A stretch of 64,000 nucleotides of DNA, taken from Tritonibacter scottomollicae. Its GTDB lineage: Bacteria > Pseudomonadota > Alphaproteobacteria > Rhodobacterales > Rhodobacteraceae. This document shows positions 33,129 through 42,153 of this stretch, one piece after another (the stretch's first letter is position 1; each line of letters opens with the position of its first letter). A program made the translations under genes and the position numbers. Below the pieces are notes generated by a model. It was given only the letters and a program-made list of their open reading frames with translations. It was not told where the DNA came from and made no database searches. The DNA lies in assembly GCF_003003215.1 (NCBI RefSeq), contig NZ_PVUF01000013.1, positions 59,853 to 123,852 on the forward strand, written 5' to 3'.

Positions 33129-34145
33129 ATGACTTTTAATAGACGACAGACACTTGCGCTCATGGGGGCGGCTGCCGCTTCTGGGCTTGCGGCACCCGCC
33201 ATTGCATCGGGCAAGAAGCCGGTCGTTGGCGCGCTGAGCCTGACCAGCCACTCCGGCAGCTACATTGCGCTTGAGCGCGGCTACTTCAAGGAGGCTGGCC
33301 TCGACGTGGAGCTGAAGTTCTTTCAGGCCGCACAGCCGATGACCGTGGCGATTGCCTCCGGCGATGTCGACTTTGGCGTCACCGCGATTTCCGGCGGTCT
33401 GCTGAGCCTCGCGGACAAGGGCGCGATCAAGGTGATCGGTGGCGCTCTCTCCGAAGAGCCGGGTATCGACGGGCAGAAGATCCTCGTTTCCGATGCGGCG
33501 TATCAGGCCGGGCTGACCTCGCCCGCGGGTCTCGACGGTCGGCGCTTTGGCATGACCACGGCGGGATCCTCGTTCCACTACATGGGGTCCAAGATCGCGG
33601 GCGCAGAAGGCGGCACGCCCCAGTTTGTGCCATTGCAAAAGGTCGGTGCCATCATCGGCGCCTTGAAGTCGGGTCAGATCGACGCCTGGTCCATCGTGCC
33701 GCATATTGCCAAACCGCTGGCGGGCTCCGGCGCGGTGCACATCATTGGGGATGTGGCGGATTACCTGCCGAACTATCAGGTCACCACGGTTTTCACCTCT
33801 GCCAAGAATGCCAGCGATGAACGTGGTCTGACCGAAAGCTTCCTCAAGGGCTTTGGCATGGGTGTCGCGGACTACAATGCCACTATGGTCGACAAGGAAA
33901 ACGGCGACGAGGCCATCAGCGAGATGGTCGATCTGATCCACAAATACGTCTATACCGACCGCCCGCGCGAAAAGGCCGCCCCCTCGATCATCAACGGCTC
34001 CATGCGCCTGAACAAGGACGCGGCGATCAATGTGACATCGGTTGCGGATCAGCTGGCCTGGATGCAGGCGCAGGGTCTGGTGGACAGCGGCATCACGCTG
34101 GAGACCTTCCTTGATACCAGCTACGTCGAGACCATCGGCGCCTGA
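33129..34145 (+). CDS. ABC transporter substrate-binding protein, NitT/TauT type
   Basis: A 338-residue periplasmic-binding protein of the NMT1/SsuA-like group. The N-terminus has a Tat-like NRRQTLALMGAAAASG signal. The domain shows SYIALERGYFKEAGLDVEL near residue 41, the ASGDVDFGV segment near residue 76 and GRRFGMTT near residue 138. It is the first of three genes for an importer of a small organic anion or heterocycle; the substrate cannot be told. A stable hairpin after the stop fits higher expression of this subunit. Confidence 0.88.
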   Translation: MTFNRRQTLALMGAAAASGLAAPAIASGKKPVVGALSLTSHSGSYIALERGYFKEAGLDVELKFFQAAQPMTVAIASGDVDFGVTAISGGLLSLADKGAIKVIGGALSEEPGIDGQKILVSDAAYQAGLTSPAGLDGRRFGMTTAGSSFHYMGSKIAGAEGGTPQFVPLQKVGAIIGALKSGQIDAWSIVPHIAKPLAGSGAVHIIGDVADYLPNYQVTTVFTSAKNASDERGLTESFLKGFGMGVADYNATMVDKENGDEAISEMVDLIHKYVYTDRPREKAAPSIINGSMRLNKDAAINVTSVADQLAWMQAQGLVDSGITLETFLDTSYVETIGA

Positions 34146-34157
34146 ACCGGAACTTCC

Positions 34158-34181
34158 GGGAGCGGCTCCGGCGCCGCTCCC
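34158..34181 (+). terminator. intercistronic hairpin after the binding-protein gene
   Basis: A perfect 9-bp GC stem (34158-34166 with 34173-34181) with a 6-base loop and no T-run. It probably stabilises the binding-protein message rather than ending the operon. Confidence 0.55.
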
Positions 34182-34199
34182 AAGACAAGGCATATTCTC

Positions 34200-34967
34200 A
34201 TGGATATTCGACTGGACGGGATCAGCCATGCCTATGGCGAGACCGAGGTCCTGCGGGACATATCGCTTGATGTGGCCTCGGGGCAGATCGTCTGCCTCGT
34301 GGGGCCGTCGGGCTGCGGCAAGTCTACGTTGCTGCGCTTTCTGGGTGGGCTTGAGCGGCCCTCGGCCGGGCGGGTGCTGCAACTGGGCACCCCGCCCGAG
34401 GGCTGTCTCAACCCGCTGACCTATGTGTTTCAGGACTTTGCCCTGCTGCCCTGGCGCAGCGTGCGTGGGAATATTTCGCTGGTGCTGGAGGATCACGGTA
34501 TCCGCGGCGCCAAGGCGGATGAGATCATCGCGGATGTGCTCGCGCGCACCAAGCTGACCGATTTTGCCAAGGCGCTGCCCAAGCAATTGTCCGGCGGCAT
34601 GAAGCAACGGGTGGCGATTGCCCGCGCGCTGGCGGTGAAGCCTGCGGTGATGCTGATGGACGAGCCGCTCTCCGCGCTCGACAGTCAGACGCGCGAATTG
34701 CTGATGGATGATCTGATCGCCCTTTGGGAGCGCCAGCCGTTCACCGCCGTCTATGTCACCCACAACCTCGCCGAGGCCGTGCGGCTGGGCCACAAGATCG
34801 TTGTACTGTCGCGCCGGCCCGGGCAGATCCGCGAGGTGGTTGAGATTGCAAAACCGCTGTCAGAGCGCGGATATGCGGATGCGGAGTTGGAGCAGGTGCA
34901 GAAACACCTCTGGAACCTAATGCGAGACGAGGCCCGCGCGGCGGATGAGGAGCTCTTGAATGTCTGA
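34200..34967 (+). CDS. ABC transporter ATPase, NitT/TauT type
   Basis: The 255-residue ATPase has Walker A GPSGCGKST (about residues 36-44), Q-loop VFQDFALLPW, signature LSGGMKQR (about 130-137) and Walker B VMLMDEPLSALD. YVTHNLAEAV carries the H-loop. It matches SsuB/TauB/NrtD-like subunits and overlaps the permease gene by eight bases. Confidence 0.9.
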   Translation: MDIRLDGISHAYGETEVLRDISLDVASGQIVCLVGPSGCGKSTLLRFLGGLERPSAGRVLQLGTPPEGCLNPLTYVFQDFALLPWRSVRGNISLVLEDHGIRGAKADEIIADVLARTKLTDFAKALPKQLSGGMKQRVAIARALAVKPAVMLMDEPLSALDSQTRELLMDDLIALWERQPFTAVYVTHNLAEAVRLGHKIVVLSRRPGQIREVVEIAKPLSERGYADAELEQVQKHLWNLMRDEARAADEELLNV

Positions 34968-35769
34968 CACATCCATTACGCGCCAACCGCTTGAGGTCCG
35001 TTTTCGCGGCGGCGGGTTTGCCCCCAAGGCGCATCGCTGGGTTGGCCTTGCCGTCTTTGCCGTGATCATCGGCTTTGTCGAATGGGGCACGCGGGTCGGC
35101 TTCATCTCGGCCCTGACCCTGCCCAAACCCTCCGATGTGCTCGCCACGCTGGTAGAGCTGTGGCAATCGGGCCTGTTCGTCAAACATATGGTGCCGTCGC
35201 TGAGCCGTCTTGCCGTGGGGGCCGCGCTGGGCGCCAGTGTCGGCGTGGGCGTTGGCATTCTGATCGGGCTGTTCTCCTTTGTGCGCGCCGGGCTGGTGCC
35301 GCTGACAGCTGCGATTTTCCCAATCCCGAAAATCGCGCTGCTGCCGCTGTTCGTGATCTGGTTCGGCATCGACGAAGGGTCGAAATACGCACTGATCGCC
35401 TTCGGCACCTTCACGCCCACTGTGGTTGCAACCTATGGCGCGGTGGACAATGTGGATCGCTCGCTGATCCGCATGGGGCAGAGCTTCGGCCTGTCGTGGC
35501 TGTCGATCGTTCGCAAGATCGTGTTGCCCGGGGCGATGCCCGGCATCCTCTCCGGTCTGCGGATCAGCCTCGCCATCGCCATCATCCTGCTGGTCGCGGC
35601 AGAGATGCTGGGCGCGCAATACGGCATCGGCGCCTATATCCTCGAAGCGGGCTCGCTCTATGATCTGGAGCGGCTGTTTGCCGGCGTGGTGATCCTGTCG
35701 CTGCTGGGGGTGTTGACCTCCGGCGCCATCGGCATGATCGAGCGGCGGGTGCTGGACTGGCGGTCCTGA
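34960..35769 (+). CDS. ABC transporter permease, NitT/TauT type
   Basis: The 269-residue membrane protein has six hydrophobic segments and the BPD_transp_1 EAA loop, VRKIVLPGAMPGILSGLRIS, near residues 185-205. It completes the importer with the two preceding genes and is the last of the operon. No catabolic gene follows, so the substrate stays open (a sulfonate, pyrimidine or similar compound is possible). Confidence 0.9.
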   Translation: MSDTSITRQPLEVRFRGGGFAPKAHRWVGLAVFAVIIGFVEWGTRVGFISALTLPKPSDVLATLVELWQSGLFVKHMVPSLSRLAVGAALGASVGVGVGILIGLFSFVRAGLVPLTAAIFPIPKIALLPLFVIWFGIDEGSKYALIAFGTFTPTVVATYGAVDNVDRSLIRMGQSFGLSWLSIVRKIVLPGAMPGILSGLRISLAIAIILLVAAEMLGAQYGIGAYILEAGSLYDLERLFAGVVILSLLGVLTSGAIGMIERRVLDWRS

Positions 35770-35791
35770 CGGGCCGTTGCCAGGCGCGGTG

Positions 35792-36685
35792 TCAGGCGTT
35801 CCAAAGCACCGCGCCCAAGTCCGAGACGTCATAGCCGCCCATGCTGGTTGCGCGCTGGGCAAAGGTGTCAGTCCGGCAGAAGGTCAGAAATGTCTGGAAA
35901 GGGGGCTCGAACCAAGCCTTGCGATCCACCAGCAGGGCAAATTCCTCCTGCACCAGCGGGGTAAACCGCAACCCGTAGCTCTGCGCCATCGCCTCAAGGC
36001 CAAAGGTCACATCCGCCGCACCCCGGCGCACGCTCTCCACCGCCTCGTCCTCTGACCGGGCCACTTCGGTCAGTGTCAGCTCCGCAAGATCAAGGTGTAC
36101 CTCTGCAGCCAGATCACGGAAAAGTCGATCCGTGCCCGATCCCGGCTGGCGCGGGGCGAGGCGCAGGCCTTTGATATCGACCAGAGAGGTCAGATCCGAT
36201 TGGTCTTCGCGATGGACAAGGCCACGCTGGCGGCTGGCAAAGCGGATGAGGACGCAAGTCTGGCCCTTGGCTACACGCTGCACTGCAGGGATGTTCCAGA
36301 CGCCGGACTTACTGTCCCGCAGATGCAGGCCCGCTGCGATCCCGTCGCCCTTGGCGAACCGCTCCAGCCCGTCCATTGACCCGTCGAAATAACTCGCAAG
36401 GCCGGAACGCGACTGCCGAACGGCCCAGTCGAGCAATGGATCATGACTGCCCAGCAGAATCTGTGGACGGTCGACTTGCGGCTGCGGCGCGGCCCCTCCG
36501 GACTTGGCCTGCTCGATCCAGCTGCGGATTTCGGCGGCCGGAAACAGTAGCTTGCCGGTGGCGCGGGAACAGGGCACATGGCCCGAGGCCGCCAGATCAT
36601 AGATCTTGCGTTCCTTCAGGCGCAGCAGCTCCGCCAGTTCGGGGACGGTCAGGTATTCGTGGTCTGGGAAATCGATATCGGTCAT
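35792..36685 (-). CDS. regulator with excisionase-like HTH and PBP-like domain
   Basis: The 297-residue product has a MerR/excisionase-type helix-turn-helix at about residues 10-60 (YLTVPELAELLRLKERKIYD) and a C-terminal periplasmic-binding-like domain (about 75-290, PF12727 type, similar to molybdate-binding folds). No membrane segment or signal peptide is present, so the binding domain is cytoplasmic. It is last in the tupB-tupC-tupA operon and probably senses tungstate or molybdate to control it. The ATG at 36685 is chosen because the longer frame adds 40 low-complexity residues. Function is inferred from domains and context. Confidence 0.8.
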   Translation of the reverse strand: MTDIDFPDHEYLTVPELAELLRLKERKIYDLAASGHVPCSRATGKLLFPAAEIRSWIEQAKSGGAAPQPQVDRPQILLGSHDPLLDWAVRQSRSGLASYFDGSMDGLERFAKGDGIAAGLHLRDSKSGVWNIPAVQRVAKGQTCVLIRFASRQRGLVHREDQSDLTSLVDIKGLRLAPRQPGSGTDRLFRDLAAEVHLDLAELTLTEVARSEDEAVESVRRGAADVTFGLEAMAQSYGLRFTPLVQEEFALLVDRKAWFEPPFQTFLTFCRTDTFAQRATSMGGYDVSDLGAVLWNA

Positions 36686-36689
36686 GTCG

Positions 36690-36729
36690 CAGTCTGCTGG
36701 GGGCGGCGAATGTGCCGCCCCGCAGACTG
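36690..36729 (-). terminator. strong hairpin between tupA and the regulator gene
   Basis: An extended inverted repeat: 36690-36697 pairs with 36722-36729 and a GC-rich inner stem at 36699-36720. No T-run follows. It could attenuate transcription from tupA into the regulator or stabilise the tupA message. Confidence 0.55.
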
Positions 36730-36731
36730 TA

Positions 36732-37553
36732 TCAGTTCTTCGGCGCGTTGGGGAAGAACAGTTGCTGGTCACTGACTTCATAAGCGGCGATGGCACTCTG
36801 GCCATCTTCGGAGATCAGCCAATCGGCAAAGCTCTTGGCGGCCTCGACATTGACCGAGGGGCATTGCGCCGGATTGACCGGGATCACGCCATATTGGTTG
36901 AACAGATCGTCGTCACCCTCGACCTTGATCTCATAGTCCTGCTTGTTGCCAAAGCTGATCCAGGTGGCGCGGTCGGTCATTACATAGGCGCCCATGCCGA
37001 TGCCCGCGTTAAGCGTCGCGCCCATGCCGGAGCCGGTTTCGCGGTACCACTCACCGGATCCGGTCGCCGGATCGACCCCCGCATCAGCCCAGAGCGCGAC
37101 CTCTTTCTTGTGGGTGCCGGAATCGTCCCCGCGCGAGGCAAACAGCGCCTCGGAGTCGGAGATCTTCGACAATGCACCTTGCACATCATCCATGCCACCG
37201 ACGTTTGCCGGGTCTGCGGCGGGGCCGACGATGACGAAATCATTGTACATCAGGTCGGTGCGCGTGGTGCCAAATCCCGCCTCGACGAATTTCTCCTCAG
37301 ACGCCTTGGCGTGGACCAGCAGCACGTCACCATCGCAGTTCTGCGCGTTCTTGATCGCCTGGCCTGTACCGACAGCAACGACATTCACCTGGATGCCAGT
37401 TTTGTCCTGAAACATCGGCAGCAGATAGTCGTACAGGCCCGAGTTCGCGGTCGAAGTGGTCGATTGCACGATGATCGACTGGTTGGCGGCAATGGCGCTT
37501 GTGGCGAGAGTCAGCGCGACAATGGACGCACCGAAGGACTGGTTCAGCTTCAT
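36732..37553 (-). CDS. tupA: tungstate ABC transporter substrate-binding protein TupA
   Basis: A 273-residue periplasmic-binding protein with a signal peptide ending ATSAIA (about residue 22). The motif TTSTANSGL at residues about 31-39 is the TupA oxyanion-binding signature, distinct from ModA and WtpA. SRGDDSGTHKKE near residue 142 and GSGMGATLN near residue 171 are also typical. The mature protein should bind tungstate with high selectivity for delivery to TupB-TupC. Gene order here is tupB-tupC-tupA-regulator on the minus strand. Confidence 0.92.
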   Translation of the reverse strand: MKLNQSFGASIVALTLATSAIAANQSIIVQSTTSTANSGLYDYLLPMFQDKTGIQVNVVAVGTGQAIKNAQNCDGDVLLVHAKASEEKFVEAGFGTTRTDLMYNDFVIVGPAADPANVGGMDDVQGALSKISDSEALFASRGDDSGTHKKEVALWADAGVDPATGSGEWYRETGSGMGATLNAGIGMGAYVMTDRATWISFGNKQDYEIKVEGDDDLFNQYGVIPVNPAQCPSVNVEAAKSFADWLISEDGQSAIAAYEVSDQQLFFPNAPKN

Positions 37554-37577
37554 ATGGGATCTCCTTTAAGGTGTTGG

Positions 37578-38336
37578 TCAGAAAACAAGTCTGCCGTTCA
37601 AATAATCCCGTGCCGCAGAGGATTGCGGTTCGGGAAAGAAGTCGCACGCCGGGCTGTGCTCGGCCACGCAGCCGCCATGCAGGAACACCACATCATCGGC
37701 GAGACGCTTGGCCTGGCCGATGTCATGGGTGACACAAATCACGCGAATGCCACTGGCGCAGGCGTCGCGCACAATGGCCTCGATCGCCTGGGCGGAGGCA
37801 GGGTCAAGGCTCGCGGTCGCCTCGTCCAACAACAGCACCTCCGGCTCTGTCGCAAGCGCACGGGCCAAGGCAAGCCGTTGGGCCTCCCCGCCGGAAAGGC
37901 GTCGGGCCGGGTGGCGGGCCTTGTGGAGCAGGCCGACGTGGTCCAGCAATGCGTCGCGCGACTGGCGAGGCTTGCCGCGTGCTTTCAGGACAAAATCAAT
38001 ATTGGCGGCGACGGACCGGCGCAGCAGAACCGGTTTCTGAAACACCAGGGCCTGCCGTTTGGTGACTTGCGCCGGGGATTGATTGCCCCATTCAATCCGT
38101 CCGGATGTGGGCGCGATCAGCCCGTGCAGGATTTTCAGCAGCAGGCTCTTGCCGGCCCCGTTGGGCCCCATGATCGCGGTGCAGCCATGGGGCGCCAGAT
38201 CCAGATCGAGACCACGCAGGATGGGCGTGCCATCACAACTCAGTTCGAGCCCGCGCACGCGCAAGGGCAGCAGATTGGCCTCACGCTGGGCCAGCCGTGC
38301 CTGTGGTGCGAAGCCAACGGTGTCGATGCTAGACAT
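37578..38336 (-). CDS. tupC: tungstate ABC transporter ATPase TupC
   Basis: The 252-residue ATPase has Walker A GPNGAGKS (about residues 58-65), signature LSGGEAQR (about 142-149) and Walker B VLLLDEATASLD. It overlaps tupB by eight bases and precedes tupA by 24. No TOBE domain is attached, as in other TupC proteins and unlike ModC. Confidence 0.9.
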   Translation of the reverse strand: MSSIDTVGFAPQARLAQREANLLPLRVRGLELSCDGTPILRGLDLDLAPHGCTAIMGPNGAGKSLLLKILHGLIAPTSGRIEWGNQSPAQVTKRQALVFQKPVLLRRSVAANIDFVLKARGKPRQSRDALLDHVGLLHKARHPARRLSGGEAQRLALARALATEPEVLLLDEATASLDPASAQAIEAIVRDACASGIRVICVTHDIGQAKRLADDVVFLHGGCVAEHSPACDFFPEPQSSAARDYLNGRLVF

Positions 38337-39036
38337 AGGCCTGCCTCCGCGCGCTCATCCGTAGGCTCTGCACTGCAGCATTGACCCCCAGTGCGATCAC
38401 CAGCAGCACCAGCCCAAGCGCCAGCGCCAGCGCCAGATCCCCTTTGGAGGTTTCCAGTGCGATTGCCGTGGTCATCACACGGGTCAGATGGTCGATATTG
38501 CCGCCCACGATCATGACCGCGCCCACTTCGGCCACCGCGCGACCAAACCCGGCCAAGCCAACGGTCAGCAGCGAGTATCGGGCGTCCCACAGAAGTGCTG
38601 TGATCGTTTGCACACGGCTCAGACAGAGCGAGCGGAACTGTTCCGCGTACTCCGTATGCAAATCCTCCAGCACCTGCCGGGACAGGGCGGCGACGATTGG
38701 TGCGATCAGAATTGTCTGCGCGATGATCATTGCACTTGGGGTGTAAAGTAGGCCCAGAAAACCCAGCGGCCCAGATCGTGACAGATGCAGGTAGACCAAC
38801 AGGCCAACCACGACGGGCGGCAGCCCCATCAGGGCATTCATCAGTACCAGGACCGCGCCACGACCGCGAAACCGGCTGATCGCCACCCACGCGCCGACCG
38901 GCAACCCGATGAGGCAGGCAAACATCGTGGCACTGAGGCTGACGCGCAGAGACAGGCCGACGATCTCATAGAGATCGGCGTTGCCGGAGGTTACCAGCTG
39001 AAGCGCCAGCGAGAAGGCTTCTCCCATATTCTGCAA
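38329..39036 (-). CDS. tupB: tungstate ABC transporter permease TupB
   Basis: A 235-residue membrane protein with about five to six hydrophobic segments. NALMGLPPVVVGLLVYLHLS near residue 87 and GFGRAVAEVGAVMIVGGNI near residue 165 are landmarks of the TupB family. It is the first gene of the tup operon. No convincing promoter was found in the upstream gap. Confidence 0.9.
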   Translation of the reverse strand: MQNMGEAFSLALQLVTSGNADLYEIVGLSLRVSLSATMFACLIGLPVGAWVAISRFRGRGAVLVLMNALMGLPPVVVGLLVYLHLSRSGPLGFLGLLYTPSAMIIAQTILIAPIVAALSRQVLEDLHTEYAEQFRSLCLSRVQTITALLWDARYSLLTVGLAGFGRAVAEVGAVMIVGGNIDHLTRVMTTAIALETSKGDLALALALGLVLLVIALGVNAAVQSLRMSARRQAYV

Positions 39037-39426
39037 AATTTACAGCCCGTGCATTTTGTTCCGCATTCAGGTTAGATGCCAAGCCGCGGGAGGAGCAAGT
39101 ATGTCTGCGCCATCCTGCGATAAAAGGCGACATCTCGGACATTTTCGGATACTGAAGGACTGCATAATTTACGGAAGTGGACAAGTTGACCCTGGGTGGT
39201 GATGCGATTTCATCAAACCTGGATAGTCCCGCGGCGACGGGAGACTCTTCGTTATAGGAGGCACACACAACGGGTGGCGCTTGGCTCACTGGTGAATTCA
39301 GGCGATTTTCTCTGCCAGAGAGACTGGGTGTGACGGGCCTCGCTTTGAGCGGACGATCCGGTGCGGGCCAGGCAGGTTTTTTGCCCCCCAAGATGTGCAT
39401 TTGGGGCACGTCCTTTTCAAAAGATG
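39037..39426. other. gene-free spacer between tupB and the IS3 remnant
   Basis: I find no supported gene, RNA or repeat here. It must hold the minus-strand tupB promoter. A short frame overlapping the tupB start is a shadow. Confidence 0.5.
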
Positions 39427-39714
39427 TCAGGCTTTTTCAGTCCTGTTCTGGTACCATCGGCGCGGATTGTGAAAGCCATTGATGTGCTGGAAAACGTCAG
39501 CGCCGTTTCTTGGCGCATATGCTGGAGCCTGCGCCATATCATCTCTGCTTCGATGGTTTTGAGGCCACGCTGCCGAGGTTTCACAACAGTTGCCTCTGCC
39601 GCGCATCGAGCCCTGGAAGCCGTGCTGGCACACGGGCTCTTGGCTGTCGTGAGAGCAATGTTGGCAGCCGCGATCCGGGTGGTGGAGGCCGCTTCGGGGA
39701 GAACTGGCTTGCAT
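39427..39714 (-). pseudogene. decayed IS3-family transposase (OrfB) fragment
   Basis: The minus strand spells recognisable pieces of the IS3-family OrfB integrase core split over frames. One frame gives HHPDRGCQHCSHDSQEPVCQ and HGFQGSMRGRGNC, corresponding to the HHSDRGSQY and GSMSGKGNCYDN blocks. A second frame gives GLKTIEAEMIWRR, the block around the catalytic Glu. The first frame returns with DVFQHINGFHNPRRW, the usual C-terminal YINGFYNPRRRHS block. At least two compensating frameshifts and loss of the N-terminal half and the terminal SALG block make it non-functional. No terminal inverted repeats were identified. Confidence 0.75.
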
Positions 39715-39785
39715 GCTCAGACCCCGGCCCCGCCGAACGTACGGCCAAGAGCTGTCCCGCCGTCTTCGGAGCCATCAGTCGTGGT

Positions 39786-41954
39786 TCATGCCGCTGCGAC
39801 CGAAGCGCTGGGCTTGCTCGACGGTCGAGTGTCCGGAGAGTTGACAGTCAGATGTGCAGGGGGCTGTTCCAGTCGCCAACGTTCGAATGCGGCATCAAAC
39901 GCACTTTCGAGGTTGCATGTATAGCCAGCTGTATCAAACAGCGGCGTTCTTCGGCGGTTCACCATTAGTTTGCTCCGCAGCGCCAGCAACGCATCCGGGT
40001 CCTGAGCATATTGCAACGCGCGAGCTTCGTAATCGGCGTCATCTTTTGCGATGAGCGTCGGAAGGTTCATCGCGCTCAACAGACTTGCCCCGACGCGGGC
40101 GGCAAATTGCTGTCCGGGACGTGTGAGAACGGGAAGCCCGGCCCATAGAGCATCGCTGCAGGTCGTGTGCGCGTTGACGGCAAACGTATCGAGAAACAAA
40201 TCGGCTACTTTTTGACGCGCGAGATGTTCATCCTGCTGCATGCGGCCCGCGAAGATCAACCGATCACCGCAAACGCCCCTGAGCTCAGCTTCGCGGCGCA
40301 GGTTGGCTTCTGAGGTCGGTCCACCGGACAGAAGCCATAGCACACTGCCATCGACCTTGGTCATCAGGCGCATCCAGATGTCAAATTCGCGCGGGGTGAT
40401 CTTGTAGCTGTTGTTGAAGCAGCAGAAGATAAAGCCCTCTTCCGGCAGGCCGCAGTCTGCGCGTGTGAACTGTCGGGGCGCGATATGACGCTGGTCGTCG
40501 TTGGGCTGATAGCTGTGGGGCAGGCGGATCAGATGCTCTTCGAAATGACGTTCACTGCCGACGGGGCTCACCACCGAATCGGTGATCAGATAGTCCATCG
40601 CCGGGGTGCCCATGGTGCCGGGATAGCCGAGGAATGACATGTGTACGGGGGCAAGGCGGCTGGCAAAAATTCCGCTGCGAGAGCGGCCAGTGAACCCCTT
40701 CAGGTCTACCGCGATGTCCAGATCTTCCGCTTGTGCCAGCGCGATCAAGCCGTGATCCGACAGCTGCCCGACCGCGTGAAACTTGTCTGCTGCCTCGCGC
40801 GCAAAATCTTGCTGGGTGTCGCTGCGATCAGGCCCGTAGGAAAACAGCTGAATCTCGAAGCGCGACTTGTCATGGCTGCGCAGCAGGCCACTCATCAGGT
40901 GCATGGTGGCGTGGTTGTGGAAATCGGCCGAAAAATATCCGATGCGCAGCCGGTCGGGACGCGATGCAGGTCTCGCGGCGCATGTTGTTGCCGCTTGCGT
41001 CGTGGGCATATGAGATTCGGCATATGCGTGTGTGCGCAGCCGCAGCAGGTCTGGATTATCTTCTAGGCCAATGGTCATGAACGGTGCGACAGGCGTGCCG
41101 CGCAGGCCAAGATGGCGACGATGCGTCTGATAGTCGGCAATCCAATTGAAATCGTTGAGCATTGCCATGGCATGCAGTTTGTTCGCGCGGATACGGTCGT
41201 CATCCGGGTTGATGGCAAGAAGTTTCGCGAACTGCGCATTTGCCGCTTCAAACTCCCGGTCCAAGCAGAGCATTTGCCCGTAGTTTGAACGCGCCTCATA
41301 TAGGTTTGGAGCGTGGTCGAGGGCCTGCCTGTACAGTTCTTTGGCGCCGGCAGTGTCCCCTATCTGGCGTTTGGCATTTGCCAAGTTGTAGAGGATGACT
41401 GCGTTATCGGGCGCCAGTTCTCGAGCAGCATCGAGCAAAGGGGCCGCGTCTTCTGGGCGTCCTATCTCGGATAGGAAGTTGGCAAAATTGTTCAGCGCCA
41501 GCAGGTGATGCGCATCGAGGGTCAGCGCCATCTGATAGTGGGTTTCGGCGGCCTTGATATCGCCCTGCACCGCGTAGACATCTGCCATTCCCACGTAGGC
41601 TTCGGGAGTGCTCGGGGCCAGTTCGCGTGCGCGGTTCAAGCAGGTGAGAGCATCGTTGAGTGCGCGGCGTTTAAGGTGGCACAGACCTTGAATCGTCCAC
41701 AGGAAGGCAGACGCAGCATAATGCTGGAGCAATTTGGCACAGGCTGTCGAGGCGTCTTCGTAACGGCCTGCGGCGAAGACAATCGAGACACGCTCTCGCA
41801 TTGAAGACGGTAGCGGATCGTTGGCGGATTTTGGGTGTAACTGATGGGGTGGCGCCGAATCGGCGAGAGAGCGGGGTGGGGCGCTGTTCTGCGCCGCGGT
41901 CATCACATCAGCATTCTGCAGAGAGTGTGCAAAGGTCATGGAGTCCAATCTCAT
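39786..41954 (-). CDS. TPR protein with GT41 (O-GlcNAc transferase-like) domain
   Basis: A 722-residue protein. After a low-complexity N-terminus, about six tetratricopeptide repeats cover residues 50-260 (for example AYVGMADVYAVQGDIKAAE and LYNLANAKRQIGDTAGAKEL). The C-terminal half (about 335-690) resembles bacterial SPINDLY/OGT proteins of family GT41, with RIGYFSADFHNHATMHL, FLGYPGTMGTPAMDYLITD, GFIFCCFNNSYKITP and the UDP-binding TTCSDALWAGLPVLT motif. It may glycosylate proteins or a surface polymer. It is monocistronic, between an IS remnant and secE, divergent from the latter. The start could also be the ATG at 41939. Confidence 0.87.
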   Translation of the reverse strand: MRLDSMTFAHSLQNADVMTAAQNSAPPRSLADSAPPHQLHPKSANDPLPSSMRERVSIVFAAGRYEDASTACAKLLQHYAASAFLWTIQGLCHLKRRALNDALTCLNRARELAPSTPEAYVGMADVYAVQGDIKAAETHYQMALTLDAHHLLALNNFANFLSEIGRPEDAAPLLDAARELAPDNAVILYNLANAKRQIGDTAGAKELYRQALDHAPNLYEARSNYGQMLCLDREFEAANAQFAKLLAINPDDDRIRANKLHAMAMLNDFNWIADYQTHRRHLGLRGTPVAPFMTIGLEDNPDLLRLRTHAYAESHMPTTQAATTCAARPASRPDRLRIGYFSADFHNHATMHLMSGLLRSHDKSRFEIQLFSYGPDRSDTQQDFAREAADKFHAVGQLSDHGLIALAQAEDLDIAVDLKGFTGRSRSGIFASRLAPVHMSFLGYPGTMGTPAMDYLITDSVVSPVGSERHFEEHLIRLPHSYQPNDDQRHIAPRQFTRADCGLPEEGFIFCCFNNSYKITPREFDIWMRLMTKVDGSVLWLLSGGPTSEANLRREAELRGVCGDRLIFAGRMQQDEHLARQKVADLFLDTFAVNAHTTCSDALWAGLPVLTRPGQQFAARVGASLLSAMNLPTLIAKDDADYEARALQYAQDPDALLALRSKLMVNRRRTPLFDTAGYTCNLESAFDAAFERWRLEQPPAHLTVNSPDTRPSSKPSASVAAA

Positions 41955-42153
41955 TTTCGCGCTCTATGGTCCCGGCCCTGGCCTGCGGTCATGCAGGAAG
42001 GCGCTTCTGCCTACCGGTGAAACTGACTATGAAACGTGAGAATTAAGATTGAATTGACTGCTTCTGGCCGCCATTCAGAGAGGCGGGCCTTGAATTCGCC
42101 ATGCCGCTCGGTTACATCGCCTTCCAGTCGACAAGAGAGAGTGTGAGAGCCCT

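Noticed and set aside
39361..39924. Plus-strand frame of 187 codons.
   Set aside because: Antisense to the IS3 remnant and the GT41 3' end, low complexity, no recognisable domain.
41955..42153. Possible tRNA-Trp gene before secE.
   Set aside because: Expected in many bacteria, but no cloverleaf or T-loop sequence is present.
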